Shown: piece by piece, positions 17,033 through 26,141 of the stretch
How the letters are laid out: the number at the start of each line of letters is the position of its first letter
How positions within the stretch are numbered: the first letter of the stretch is position 1
Source: an uncultured Prevotella sp.
GTDB taxonomy: Bacteria; Bacteroidota; Bacteroidia; Bacteroidales; Bacteroidaceae
DNA: 64,000 nucleotides
Direction of reading: 5' to 3'
NCBI GenBank assembly: GCA_934256705.1
Contig: CAKQPF010000002.1
Coordinates: forward strand, 54,983 to 118,982
The notes under the pieces: model-generated
Databases searched by the model: none
What the model saw: the letters and a program-made list of their open reading frames with translations, nothing else
Told to the model about the DNA's origin: nothing
Program-made: the position numbers and the translations under genes

Positions 17033-17386
17033 ATGAGAAATCCTAAGCCAAAAAATTTTGCGCGTGTATTAAAGAAAGCAGAAAAGAGCAAATTCTATCT
17101 CAATCCTGACCTCCACATGGAGGATTTCGCACGCGAAATAGGTACAAACCGCACTTATCTCAGCACATACCTTAACGAGGAAATGGGCACATGTTTCGCA
17201 GACTACGTCAACGACCTGCGAATCAAAAAAGCAGTAGCACTGCTCGACCAGGGCAGACACAGCCACATCAAAGTAGCGAAAATGGCTGGCTACAACAGTG
17301 AATACACTTTCAGACGCCTCTTCAAAGAGAGGTACGGCATCACGCCAAGAGAGTATGCACTGAAGAAAAAGGAGGAAAAAGAATAG
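17033..17386 (+). CDS. Stand-alone AraC-type DNA-binding protein
   Basis: A 117-residue protein that is little more than an AraC/XylS HTH domain. The first helix-turn-helix is around LHMEDFAREIGTNRTYLSTYLNEEMG, and the second with the family signature is around IKVAKMAGYNSEYTFRRLFKERYGITPREY. There is no N-terminal ligand-binding or receiver domain and no transmembrane segment, so any signal input must come from elsewhere (a partner protein, or its own level). The tail KKKEEKE is highly charged. It has its own -7 box at 16964-16971. Possible targets include the peptidase/SusCD genes downstream, but that is only a guess from position. Confidence 0.88.
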   Translation: MRNPKPKNFARVLKKAEKSKFYLNPDLHMEDFAREIGTNRTYLSTYLNEEMGTCFADYVNDLRIKKAVALLDQGRHSHIKVAKMAGYNSEYTFRRLFKERYGITPREYALKKKEEKE

Positions 17387-17571
17387 GAAAGCAGGGGAAA
17401 TAATACCATCCGAAAGGAACATGATCCGACACCATAAGGAAAAGCACAAGCATCCGAAAGGAAAAGCACAGGCCTCCGAAAGAGTAGAGAAAATCAAAAC
17501 CCTTACAGATCGTAACATTTCCGCCGCCATAACTTACACTTTTTTCCGACCGACCGTCAGAAAGTGGGGGC

Positions 17572-17640
17572 AGGGCAATAGCTATGCTTTTACCGCCCAA
17601 TAACATAGTTATCACGCCGTAAAAGCATAGTTATTACCCA
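17572..17640. repeat. CATAG-type repeat cluster 2
   Basis: AATAGCTATGCTTTTACCGCC, inverted against GCCGTAAAAGCATAGTTATT, with AATAACATAGTTAT between. The rest of the 17387-18073 gap (about 690 bases) holds hairpin copies 6 and 7, a heptad element and half an ATAGGGA element; a 60-codon frame at 17421-17603 is not convincing. Confidence 0.65.
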
Positions 17641-17786
17641 CCAATCACGCCCCTTTCAATCCGTAACCTGTCGCCCCACCGTCCGACACAGTTCCCACAC
17701 TATCCGTAATCCCCGACACAAACAGCACAGAGTAACCCCCACTTGAAACAATACAGTCTAAAATCCCAATCAGACAAACACCGAAG

Positions 17787-17816
17787 AGCCACTGTGTCAG
17801 CCGCGTTACCGCCCGA
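17787..17816 (+). repeat. CGTTAC hairpin element, copy 6 (mismatched stem)
   Basis: GAGCCACTGTG, TCAGCCG (17797-17803), CGTTAC, CGCCCGA (17810-17816). The left arm is of the CAGCCG type and the right arm of the CGCCCG type, leaving two mismatches. It is the only copy seen with an inconsistent stem and is also far (about 260 bases) from a start codon, as expected for a decayed or recombinant copy. Confidence 0.7.
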
Positions 17817-17818
17817 AA

Positions 17819-17900
17819 ATTAGGGAATAGGGAATAGGAAATAGGGAATAGGAGAATACCTCCGTTCTCCTGCGAGAATACCTCCGTTCTCTTGCGACAA
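17819..17900 (+). repeat. ATAGGGA heptad element, left arm only
   Basis: TTAGGGAATAGGGAATAG heptads followed by two direct copies of GAATACCTCCGTTCTC (about 17871-17898). Confidence 0.65.
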
Positions 17901-17920
17901 TCCCCTCAGCAAGGCACCGC

Positions 17921-17976
17921 AACCGCGTCAGCGCGATTTTTCACTCTTCACTCTTCACTCTTCACTTTTCACTAAA
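17921..17976 (+). repeat. TTCAC heptad element (solo arm)
   Basis: CCGCGTCAGCGCG core and five TCTTCAC/TTTTCAC heptads ending TAAAGG, directly 5' of hairpin copy 7 and sense to the metalloprotease gene. Confidence 0.78.
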
Positions 17977-17986
17977 GGTAAAGAGA

Positions 17987-18016
17987 AGCCACTGTGTCAG
18001 CCGCGTTACCGGCTGA
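17987..18016 (+). repeat. CGTTAC hairpin element, copy 7
   Basis: AAGCCACTGTG, stem TCAGCCG (17997-18003), loop CGTTAC, stem CGGCTGA (18010-18016), 58 bases before the ATG at 18074. Confidence 0.85.
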
Positions 18017-18073
18017 TAAAAAGAAAGATACAAACAAAGGAAAAAATTAACAACAACAAGAAAAACATCACAG

Positions 18074-20674
18074 ATGAGACTAACAGCGTACATTTTGGCA
18101 GCATCCATGCTGCTCGCTCCGGCATTCGGAATGAACGCCGACGCGAAGAAAAAGAAGAAGAAAGTGGACCTCAAGGCCATGACAGCCGCAAAGACCGACA
18201 CCGACTCCGCTGACTATTCCAAGATAATCAAGGACGGAAAGGTAAACGAGGGACTCTTCAAGGTCATCTACAAGGCAAAGGAAGGCAAGCTCTACTTTGA
18301 ACTGCCAGAGGATGCCTTCACCCACTATTACATCCTCTCCAACCGCATGGCTTCCACCAGCGACACGCAGGACTTCGTAGCCGGACAGATGATCACCACG
18401 CCGATGCTCATCCAGTTCTCCAAAGACGAGCGCAACGTCTATATCAACCAAGTGCAGCACCGCGACACCGTGGACCCAAACGATGCCATTGCACCGTCCT
18501 TCAAGAAGAATTTCCTCAACCCACGCATAAAGGGCTTCAAGATAGCAGCAAGAAACGGCAAGAGCGTTGTCATCGACGTGACCGCATTCTTCGGCGCAAA
18601 CGAGGCCTCCATCTCCCCTATCAAGCAGGATTCCCCGGTGGCCAAGCTCCTGGGAAGCGGCAACTCCCTCAAGGGCACTTTCGCTGCCGATGCCTCAGGT
18701 ATCGACCAGGTGAAGGCTTTCCCGAAGAACATCGAGATCGAGAGCACCCTCTCATTCATGACCACCGGAATAATAAAGAAGCCATACACCGTGAAGGTAC
18801 ACCGCTCACTCTTCATCCTGCCTGACGAGCCGATGGTGGCACGCTACCAGGACAACCGCGTGGGATATTTCTACAATGACAAGACCATCTTCTCGTCAAA
18901 GAGGGACAAGGTGGAGGACAAGGGCATCATCAGCCGCTGGCGTCTGGAGCCAAAACCGGAGGATATGCAGAAATACCTCGCCGGAGAACTCGTGGAGCCA
19001 CAGAAGCCTATCGTCTTCTACGTCGATTCCGCATTCCCTGAGAAATGGCGCGGCACCATCAAGGCCGGTATCGAGGACTGGAACATCGCTTTCGAGAAAG
19101 CCGGTTTCAAGAATGCCATCATAGCAAAGGACTATCCTAAGAACGACCCGGACTTCGACCCGGACGATATGCGCTACAGCTGCTTCAAGTATGCCGCTAC
19201 TGCCACTCCTAACGCTATGGGACCTCGCCACGTCGATCCTCGTTCCGGTGAAATCCTCACGGGCGACGTCATCTGGTATCACAACATCGTGTCATTGCTC
19301 CACAACTGGCGACTCATACAGACCGGAGCCGTCGACAAGAGAGTGAGAAAGCCTGTCTTTGACGACGACGTGATGTGCGAGTCAATGAGATACGCCGCCG
19401 CTCACGAGATAGGCCACACACTCGGACTCATGCACAATATGGGAGCCAGCTACGCCTTCCCTGTCGATTCCCTCCGCGACCCTGCATTCACACAGCGTTA
19501 CGGCACCACACCAAGTATCATGGACTATGCCCGAAACAACTACGTGGCACAGCCGGGCGACCTTGAGCGCGGCGTGAAGCTCACTCCTCCGCTCATCGGA
19601 GTATATGACATCCATGCCATCAACTGGGGCTACCGCATCATCCCTGGAGCTAAGACTCCTGACGACGAGAAGCCTGTTCTCGACAAGTGGATTGCTGAGA
19701 AGGCTAACGATAAGATGTACTGCTTCGGAGCTCAGCAGGTCTTAGGCACCGTCGATCCTACCGACCTCACTGAGGACCTTGGCGACGACCACATCAAGGC
19801 AAGCGACTATGGCATCGCAAACATGAAGATACTCATGCAGAACATCGAGCAGTGGGGCATGGAAAAGGGCGAGAGATACGACGACATCGAGACCCTCTAC
19901 CGCGAGGTAATCAAGCAGTATTCACGCTATCTCAACCATGTGGCAGCCTACATCGGTGGCATAGAGTACTTTGAAGTGCGTCAGGGCGACGGCCAGAAGA
20001 CCGGCAAGGTATATACTCCACGCGCAAAGCAGAAGGAGACTGTGGCATGGCTGCTCAACCAGATGCGCACATTCAACTCATGGCTCACTCCTGCACAGCT
20101 CATAGGCAAGTTTGAGATGAACCTCGATTACAACGACAAGCTCTACAAGCGCACCATCAATTCCATCTACAATCCTGCCGCGCTCTACCGCATCAAGGAA
20201 AGCGGAATGGTGGATGCAAAGACCAACTACACCGTGGAGACTTACCTCAACGACGTGGCACAGATGCTCTTCAAGGCACCTGTTGCCGGCAAACTCAGCG
20301 AGGCAGAGCAGAACCTGCAGTCTGAAGCCATTGCCCTCATGATGGCAAACACAGGTCTCGCTCCTGAGAAAGCGAAGAAGAGCGCAAGCAGCTTCGCTGA
20401 CTACAGCCAGTCATACGAGGACCTCTCCACCATCGACGCTGATGACCTTGCCCTCACCCCACGCTGCTCATGCGACAGCCATTCGCTCTCTTCCTTCGCA
20501 CGCATCAATCTCGGAGGCAGTGCTCTCAGCCAGACCGAGACCGGAGCATTGATGGTAGGCCAGCTGAAGCGCGTCCTCGCCAAGTACCGCACATACAGGA
20601 ATGCGGCAAAAGGCACCACTCTCGATTATTACAACTATCAGATAATGCTCATCGAGAAGCATTTCAAGATATAA
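18074..20674 (+). CDS. Secreted zinc-dependent metalloprotease (DUF5117/DUF5118 type)
   Basis: An 866-residue protein with a signal peptide (MRLTAYILAASMLLAPAFG) and a lysine-rich mature start. The zinc-binding, metzincin-like motif is HEIGHTLGLMHNMGAS at residues 444-454 and onward, with a later SIMDYARNNYV segment that can supply the Met-turn. The N-terminal beta-rich half (LYFELPEDAFTHYYILSNR) and the C-terminal helical half correspond to the large Bacteroidota zinc-dependent metalloproteases carrying DUF5117 and DUF5118. It probably acts outside the cytoplasm on proteins or peptides; the target is unknown. It stands directly before a SusC/SusD pair and a second metalloprotease follows them. 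Its leader carries a heptad element and hairpin copy 7. Confidence 0.87.
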   Translation: MRLTAYILAASMLLAPAFGMNADAKKKKKKVDLKAMTAAKTDTDSADYSKIIKDGKVNEGLFKVIYKAKEGKLYFELPEDAFTHYYILSNRMASTSDTQDFVAGQMITTPMLIQFSKDERNVYINQVQHRDTVDPNDAIAPSFKKNFLNPRIKGFKIAARNGKSVVIDVTAFFGANEASISPIKQDSPVAKLLGSGNSLKGTFAADASGIDQVKAFPKNIEIESTLSFMTTGIIKKPYTVKVHRSLFILPDEPMVARYQDNRVGYFYNDKTIFSSKRDKVEDKGIISRWRLEPKPEDMQKYLAGELVEPQKPIVFYVDSAFPEKWRGTIKAGIEDWNIAFEKAGFKNAIIAKDYPKNDPDFDPDDMRYSCFKYAATATPNAMGPRHVDPRSGEILTGDVIWYHNIVSLLHNWRLIQTGAVDKRVRKPVFDDDVMCESMRYAAAHEIGHTLGLMHNMGASYAFPVDSLRDPAFTQRYGTTPSIMDYARNNYVAQPGDLERGVKLTPPLIGVYDIHAINWGYRIIPGAKTPDDEKPVLDKWIAEKANDKMYCFGAQQVLGTVDPTDLTEDLGDDHIKASDYGIANMKILMQNIEQWGMEKGERYDDIETLYREVIKQYSRYLNHVAAYIGGIEYFEVRQGDGQKTGKVYTPRAKQKETVAWLLNQMRTFNSWLTPAQLIGKFEMNLDYNDKLYKRTINSIYNPAALYRIKESGMVDAKTNYTVETYLNDVAQMLFKAPVAGKLSEAEQNLQSEAIALMMANTGLAPEKAKKSASSFADYSQSYEDLSTIDADDLALTPRCSCDSHSLSSFARINLGGSALSQTETGALMVGQLKRVLAKYRTYRNAAKGTTLDYYNYQIMLIEKHFKI

Positions 20675-20684
20675 TACAGCAAAT

Positions 20685-20754
20685 GGTCAGGATCGTTTTT
20701 ATAATATAAGTTTTTTTTATTTATCAAACCATTATCATAAAAACGGTCCTGACC
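20685..20754 (+). terminator. Long hairpin between metalloprotease and susC-like gene
   Basis: GGTCAGGATCGTTTTTATAA pairs with its near-exact inverse ending ACGGTCCTGACC (20741-20754) around an AT-rich loop with a run of eight T. It has no T-run after the stem, so it could be an attenuator or a processing site rather than a classical terminator. Confidence 0.55.
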
Positions 20755-20793
20755 GGCTTGCTTATCCGTTTCATAATTCCAGAAACAGACTAT

Positions 20794-23700
20794 ATGATAC
20801 AATACACGAACAATGAAACATTCCCCACTCTCAAGAGGACTATGGCTTTCATCGCCATGCTTCTCCTGTGCCAGTGGGCTGCCGCGCAGGAAGTGCTGAG
20901 CGGCAAAGTCATCGACAATAGTGGCGAACCCGTCATTGGAGCGCAGGTGGCATGGAAAGACACCAAGACAGCCACCGTCACCAATGTCGAGGGCGCTTTC
21001 TCCATTCCTTTCAGAAAAGGCACGCTGCTCGTGTCCTACATAGGCTACAAGACGCAGCAGCTGCAGATGAAAGACACCAAGGACATCATCATCACCCTCA
21101 AGGAGGATGCGCAGAATCTGGACGAACTCGTCGTAGTAGGTTACGGATTGCAGAAGAAATCCTCCATCACGGGTGCCGTAGAGACCGTCAAGGCGGAGGA
21201 CCTCACCATGATGCCTACGTCAAACCTCAGTCAGGCTCTGTCCGGACAAGTGGCTGGACTGCAGGTGCTTGAGACCACAGGCGACCCGAGTTCCGCCAAG
21301 GAGGCTGACATCCACGTGCGTGGTATCAACTCCGCTCCGCTGCTCGTCATCGACGGTGTGCCTCGTTTCGGCACCAATACATCCGACGGCGAGACGCGTC
21401 TCTCAGACCTCAGTCCTGACGACATCGAAAGCATCACCGTGCTCAAGGACGCTGCAGCTGCAGCAGTATATGGCTCGCGTGCCGCCAACGGCGTAATCCT
21501 CGTGCAGACAAAGCGCGCCGGAAAGGGCGGAAAGCTCAAGGTCAACTATCGTGGTCAGTACAATGTACAGGAGGCTGCAAAGCTCCCTGAATTCCTCAAT
21601 GCCTATGATTTCGCGGTATTGAGAAACAAGGCCATTGCCAACACCCCATCAAGTACACTCGCACCTTACACCCCGGAGCAGCTGGAAGAGATACGCCTGC
21701 ACTCCAATCCCAACGTCTATGGCAACACGGACCTGCTCGATTACCTCGACAAGACCGGATATTCCACCACTCATGCCGTCTCCGCAAGCGGCGGCAACCA
21801 GGACGTGAGATACTATCTCTCGCTCGGCTACGCTGATTCCAAGGGACTCTACAGCGGTGTGGGACGCAACCGCCTCAACTATTCCATGAAGATTGATGCC
21901 ACATTGGCTAAGAATCTCGTGCTCTCCGTAGATTACACAGGCTCCAGCAGCCACGCCAAGAACAGCAGCTACACCACCATCGACGCCGCTTACAGCTACT
22001 CCCCGCTACAGGTTCTCGAATTTGAAGACGGCAGCCTCGCCAGCATCGACGGCTCTAATCCGCTCATCAACATCCGTGGACTCGGAGGTTACCGCAAGGA
22101 TGACACCAAGATGTCAACGCTCACTGCCAACCTCAACTGGGACATTACATGGGTAAAGGGACTCAATGCCTACTTCCGCGGCACGTTCGACAACAACCAC
22201 CGCATAGAGAAAAACCTCAGCAAGCCTGTCACCCTCTACACCTACGATGCCGATGACGACATCTACAGCATCGACCAGAACACCGTTTATCCCAAGGCAA
22301 AGGTCACGCTGGAGCAGACAGACCGCGCATACAGCAGCCAGCTCTATGAGGCAGGACTCAACTATAACCGTGAGTTCGGCAAGCACGACGTGGGCGCTAC
22401 ACTCGTGGTCAACTACCAAAGGCTCAACAACCAGTACATGACCGGAAAGAACCTCGACAAGACTTCCGTGCCGGAAACCATGGGCGTGGCAAAGTCATCC
22501 AAGCTCAACGGCGACGAATCCATCAACGAGCGTGCCTCAATGATCGGCAGACTCAAGTATGGCTACGCCAGCAAGTACTTCACCGAGTTCAGCTTCCGTA
22601 TCGACGGTTCCACCAATTTCTCGCCTGACAACCGCTGGGGCTTCTTCCCTTCAATATCCACTTCATGGGTAATGTCCAACGAGAAATTCTTCCAGAACTG
22701 GAACCAGAAGGTCATCTCCAACGCAAAGGTGCGCCTTTCCACCGGATGGCTCGGCAACGACGGACTCGTCTCTGCATATTCCTACCTCAAGAACTACACC
22801 GAATCGCCTAACTACGGCTACTCATTCGGCAGTTCCGGCAAGACAAGTGGCAACTACAGCCCGGGCTTCACGCTCATGACATACCCTAATACCGACCTCA
22901 CATGGGGAAAGACCCACGACTATAACGTAGGCGCTGACCTCGGACTCTTCAACGGCAAGATAGGTATCTCGTTCGACTGGTTCCTCAGATACGAGACCAA
23001 CAAGATCACTTCTGCCCCTGATTACCTCTTCCCGCCTTCCACCGGCGTGGATGGAGCATACCCTTCCATGAACTTCAGCAAACTGAAAGCTTGGGGATGG
23101 GACCTCACCATCAGCCACAAGAACACCATCGGAAAGCTGAAATACAACGTATCCGTCAACATTGCAAAGAGCGATGACGAATACACTGACTTCGGAGACG
23201 AAAGCGCACAGACACCTAACCTGCGCCGCAAGGGCACAAGCAGCATGGTATGGCAGATGTATCAGGCGGACGGACTCTTCCAGTCACAGGAGGAAATAGA
23301 CAACTGGCCTACCGACCAGGACGGTCAGGGCAACGCTACACTCGCACCGGGCGACATCAAGTACATCGACCAGAACGGTGACCACGTGATCGATTCCAAC
23401 GACTATATCCTCGTCAAGAACTCCTCTTACCCGGACATGGACCTCAGTTTCCGCATGGGAGTGCAGTATAAGGGATTCTTCATCAATGCTCTCTTCCAGG
23501 GAGAAGTGGGCTACAAGCAGAACATCAGTGACACCTACACCCTCGAAAACGGCACTATGCCAAAGTTCCAGAAGTATCACATGACCGATTCATGGAGCGA
23601 AGACAATCCTAATGCCAAGTATCCTCGCGTCAAGCTTGCCACCTCCAACGACAACAACCGCAGGAAATCCACCTTCTGGATCGAGGACTGCAACTTCGTG

Positions 23701-23895
23701 AGACTCAAGATGCTCAACATGGGTTACACCTTCCCTGCAAAGACCGTCAAGAAGATGAACCTCTCATCTCTCAGCATCGCACTGCAGGCAAGCAACCTCT
23801 TCACCATCAGCAGCCTCAAGAGCATGGACCCGGAGTCGCTGCGCGGCTACCCTGTACAGCGTTCATACGGCGCTTCGCTCAATATCGGATTCTAA
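20794..23895 (+). CDS. SusC/RagA-like TonB-linked outer-membrane transporter
   Basis: A 1033-residue SusC-family transporter. It has a hydrophobic signal (TMAFIAMLLLCQWAAAQ), an N-terminal carboxypeptidase-regulatory-like domain (SGKVIDNSGEPVIGAQVAWK), the family hinge LDELVVVGYGLQKKSSITGA, a plug domain with DIHVRGINSAPLLVIDGVP and GSRAANGVILVQTK, then a 22-strand barrel ending in AVPVQRSYGASLNIGF-like strands with a terminal F. It imports oligomers (glycan or peptide) in a TonB-dependent way with a SusD lipoprotein lid, here the gene at 24097. The start at 20794 gives a slightly long signal region; the M before AFIAMLLL is an alternative. Because the neighbours are peptidases rather than CAZymes, a peptide substrate as in RagAB is plausible. 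Confidence 0.93.
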   Translation: MIQYTNNETFPTLKRTMAFIAMLLLCQWAAAQEVLSGKVIDNSGEPVIGAQVAWKDTKTATVTNVEGAFSIPFRKGTLLVSYIGYKTQQLQMKDTKDIIITLKEDAQNLDELVVVGYGLQKKSSITGAVETVKAEDLTMMPTSNLSQALSGQVAGLQVLETTGDPSSAKEADIHVRGINSAPLLVIDGVPRFGTNTSDGETRLSDLSPDDIESITVLKDAAAAAVYGSRAANGVILVQTKRAGKGGKLKVNYRGQYNVQEAAKLPEFLNAYDFAVLRNKAIANTPSSTLAPYTPEQLEEIRLHSNPNVYGNTDLLDYLDKTGYSTTHAVSASGGNQDVRYYLSLGYADSKGLYSGVGRNRLNYSMKIDATLAKNLVLSVDYTGSSSHAKNSSYTTIDAAYSYSPLQVLEFEDGSLASIDGSNPLINIRGLGGYRKDDTKMSTLTANLNWDITWVKGLNAYFRGTFDNNHRIEKNLSKPVTLYTYDADDDIYSIDQNTVYPKAKVTLEQTDRAYSSQLYEAGLNYNREFGKHDVGATLVVNYQRLNNQYMTGKNLDKTSVPETMGVAKSSKLNGDESINERASMIGRLKYGYASKYFTEFSFRIDGSTNFSPDNRWGFFPSISTSWVMSNEKFFQNWNQKVISNAKVRLSTGWLGNDGLVSAYSYLKNYTESPNYGYSFGSSGKTSGNYSPGFTLMTYPNTDLTWGKTHDYNVGADLGLFNGKIGISFDWFLRYETNKITSAPDYLFPPSTGVDGAYPSMNFSKLKAWGWDLTISHKNTIGKLKYNVSVNIAKSDDEYTDFGDESAQTPNLRRKGTSSMVWQMYQADGLFQSQEEIDNWPTDQDGQGNATLAPGDIKYIDQNGDHVIDSNDYILVKNSSYPDMDLSFRMGVQYKGFFINALFQGEVGYKQNISDTYTLENGTMPKFQKYHMTDSWSEDNPNAKYPRVKLATSNDNNRRKSTFWIEDCNFVRLKMLNMGYTFPAKTVKKMNLSSLSIALQASNLFTISSLKSMDPESLRGYPVQRSYGASLNIGF

Positions 23896-23917
23896 TGATT
23901 TGACAGCCGTGGGTTTG

Positions 23918-24045
23918 TGGTCTGGTTGTTTAGTGGTCTGGTTGTTTAGTTGATTGGTTGTTTAGTTGATTGGTTGATGTCCTTATCGCAACCGCGTCAG
24001 CGCGATTTTTCACTATTCACTTTTCACTATTCACTTTTCACTAAA
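23918..24045 (+). repeat. GTTGTTTAGT octad repeats plus TTCAC heptad element
   Basis: 23918-23980 holds 8/16-base repeats of the GGTCTGGTTGTTTAGT kind. 23988-24045 is a heptad element with CCGCGTCAGCGCG core and TATTCAC/TTTTCAC units ending TAAAAG. Sense to the susD-like gene; no CGTTAC hairpin here. Confidence 0.7.
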
Positions 24046-24096
24046 AGAAAGCAAGAGACCCGCCCCCACGGAAATAAAACACTAACAAATAGCAAT

Positions 24097-25863
24097 ATGA
24101 AGATATACAACATCATGACATCGGCGCTCCTTGCCGCCGCAGCCCTGACAATGACCAGCTGCGACGACATCTTCCGCGATGCGCCGATCAACCAGATATC
24201 AGAGAATTCCGTATGGAGCAACCCCCAACTGCTCGACCAATACGAGAACTCATGGTATCGCTGCATGAGCAATGGCTTCAGCACATACGTGCCAAGCATA
24301 TCCCTCGTCAAGAGCAAGTCAAGGTATTACATGCCATGGTTCGGCGACCAGATCTCAGTAGGCAAGGCTTCCTACTACAATTCCGGCTACGGTGACCTCC
24401 TGAAGGGCAGCAGTCAGGAGATAACAAACTGGGCGGCGAACATATGGAGCGGACACATGACACAGATACAGTCCATCAACACCCTCCTGGAGAACCTCGG
24501 AAGCATAGCCAACGGCACGCAGAAAGACCGCATCATCGGCGAAGCACACTTCATGCGTGCGTACTATTACTATATGCTGTGGAGGATGTTCGGAGGCGTG
24601 ATGATAATCGACCACACCTACAACCCGCTCGAAAACGCTGAGAAATTCCCGCGCGCAAGCTACGCCGAGATGGTGGAATTCATCACGAAGGAGGCTGACG
24701 AAGCCATGAAATACCTCCCGCAGACCTACACATCCACGGAGACAGGACGAGCTACCTATGGTGCAGCGCTCATGCTGAAGGCAAAGACCTACTTCTGGGC
24801 AGCGTCCGAAGTGTTCCAGAACAAGAGCGAGGAGACGCCATATCTCGGCTTCACTGACGACCAGTCGAAGGATATGCTGCAGAAAGCGAAGAAAGCATAC
24901 GAGGACCTCTTCGCCCTCAAGCGCTATTCACTCATCCCTATCACCGCCACCACACAGGACGGAATACGCGATGAATACCGAAAGATATTCCTCACGAAGA
25001 ACTCACAGGAGTCCATCTTCGAGGTGCAGCACTCCGATGACGGCGACTTCGCCACCAAGTTCGGACACAAGCTCGACCGCGATGCGTGCTCGCCATACTT
25101 CACAGGCACCACAGCAGCCTACACTCCTACGCAGAACCATGTGGACGAATACGGAATGCAGGAAGGCAAGACCTATGACCCTAAGCACCCGTATGACAAC
25201 CGCGACTACCGGTTCTATGCCAATGTGCTCTATGATGGCTGCACTTTCCGCAACCATGTGATGGACATCCATTACACCAATCGCACTGCAGGAGTGGACC
25301 TTACACCGTATGGCACCTCCACTTCTGCTGCCGTAACGATGACCGGTTACTATCTCGGAAAGTTCGTGGACGAGTCACAGACCATCGACAATGACGAGAC
25401 CTACGCCAGCAAGCAGAACTATATCATCTGGCGATATGCCGAGGCTCTGCTCGACTATGCCGAGGTATGCTTCCGTCTGGGCGACACCGACAAGGCACTG
25501 GAATACGTCAACGAGATACGAAAGCGCGTCCACATGCCTGAGCTCACCACCATTTCATGGGACAATATCTTCAATGAAAGACGCGTGGAGATGGCATTCG
25601 AGGAGACCACTTACTGGGACCTCTTCCGCTGGGGCATAGCAAAGGAGAGAATGAACGGCGAGACAAACCCGCTGAAAGGCATGAGAGTGGACATCACCAT
25701 GGTCAACAATGAGGTGGCTGCCACAAAATACACCATCAGCAATGTCAACCGTTTCCCGAAGCGCGTCCGCGTCTTTGACGACAAACAGTACTATCTCCCT
25801 ATCCCTTGGAGCGAGATAAAGTACCACGGAGTCAAGCAGAATCCGGGATGGACAGAGCAGTAA
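24097..25863 (+). CDS. SusD/RagB-like surface lipoprotein
   Basis: A 588-residue SusD-family lipoprotein that forms the lid over the SusC transporter and binds the ligand. The lipobox is in AAAALTMTSCDDIFRD (lipid cysteine about residue 24). Helical TPR-like segments typical of the family follow (AHFMRAYYYYMLWRMFGGVMII, YIIWRYAEALLDYAEVCFRLG), as does the C-terminal signature NEIRKRVHMPEL...NERRVEMAFEETTYWDLFRWG, ending IPWSEIKYHGVKQNPGW. Start at 24097 sets the signal peptide at the N-terminus. It is separated from the susC-like gene by about 200 bases of repeats. Confidence 0.93.
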   Translation: MKIYNIMTSALLAAAALTMTSCDDIFRDAPINQISENSVWSNPQLLDQYENSWYRCMSNGFSTYVPSISLVKSKSRYYMPWFGDQISVGKASYYNSGYGDLLKGSSQEITNWAANIWSGHMTQIQSINTLLENLGSIANGTQKDRIIGEAHFMRAYYYYMLWRMFGGVMIIDHTYNPLENAEKFPRASYAEMVEFITKEADEAMKYLPQTYTSTETGRATYGAALMLKAKTYFWAASEVFQNKSEETPYLGFTDDQSKDMLQKAKKAYEDLFALKRYSLIPITATTQDGIRDEYRKIFLTKNSQESIFEVQHSDDGDFATKFGHKLDRDACSPYFTGTTAAYTPTQNHVDEYGMQEGKTYDPKHPYDNRDYRFYANVLYDGCTFRNHVMDIHYTNRTAGVDLTPYGTSTSAAVTMTGYYLGKFVDESQTIDNDETYASKQNYIIWRYAEALLDYAEVCFRLGDTDKALEYVNEIRKRVHMPELTTISWDNIFNERRVEMAFEETTYWDLFRWGIAKERMNGETNPLKGMRVDITMVNNEVAATKYTISNVNRFPKRVRVFDDKQYYLPIPWSEIKYHGVKQNPGWTEQ

Positions 25864-25878
25864 TGTGTTTTATTTTTT

Positions 25879-26005
25879 TAGGGAATAGGGAATAGGGAAA
25901 AGGGAATAGGAGATTAGCATTGTCTCTTATGGTTTCTTCCACAGGTTATCTCAAGCGAACGATGGTAATCTCCTATTACCTTTTCCCTATTCCCCATTAC
26001 CTTGA
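25879..26005. repeat. ATAGGGA heptad palindrome, copy 5
   Basis: Left arm TTAGGGAATAGGGAATAG to GGAGATTAGCATTG, right arm GGTAATCTCCTATTACC to CCCATTACC, centre containing GTTATCTCAAGCGAAC. The centre is nearly the same as in the copy at 28066-28188. Confidence 0.8.
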
Positions 26006-26010
26006 AGACC

Positions 26011-26100
26011 AAACCGCGTCAGCGCAATTTTTCACTCTTCACTTTTCACTCTTCACTTTTCACTAAATAAGGCCACTGTGTCAGCCGCGTCACCGGCTGA
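26011..26100 (+). repeat. TTCAC heptad element followed by CGTTAC-type hairpin copy 8
   Basis: CCGCGTCAGCGCA core and four heptads (26011-26066), then GGCCACTGTG, stem TCAGCCG (26081-26087), loop CGTCAC (one change from CGTTAC), stem CGGCTGA (26094-26100); 41 bases before the ATG. Confidence 0.82.
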
Positions 26101-26141
26101 TTATAATACAACAACAAAAACAAACAAAAAACAGAAACACT

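Noticed and set aside
17421..17603. 60-codon plus-strand frame (basic, MIRHHKEKHKHPKGKAQ)
   Set aside because: It runs into the CATAG repeat cluster, lacks a promoter and start context, and begins within degenerate CATCCGAAAGG direct repeats.
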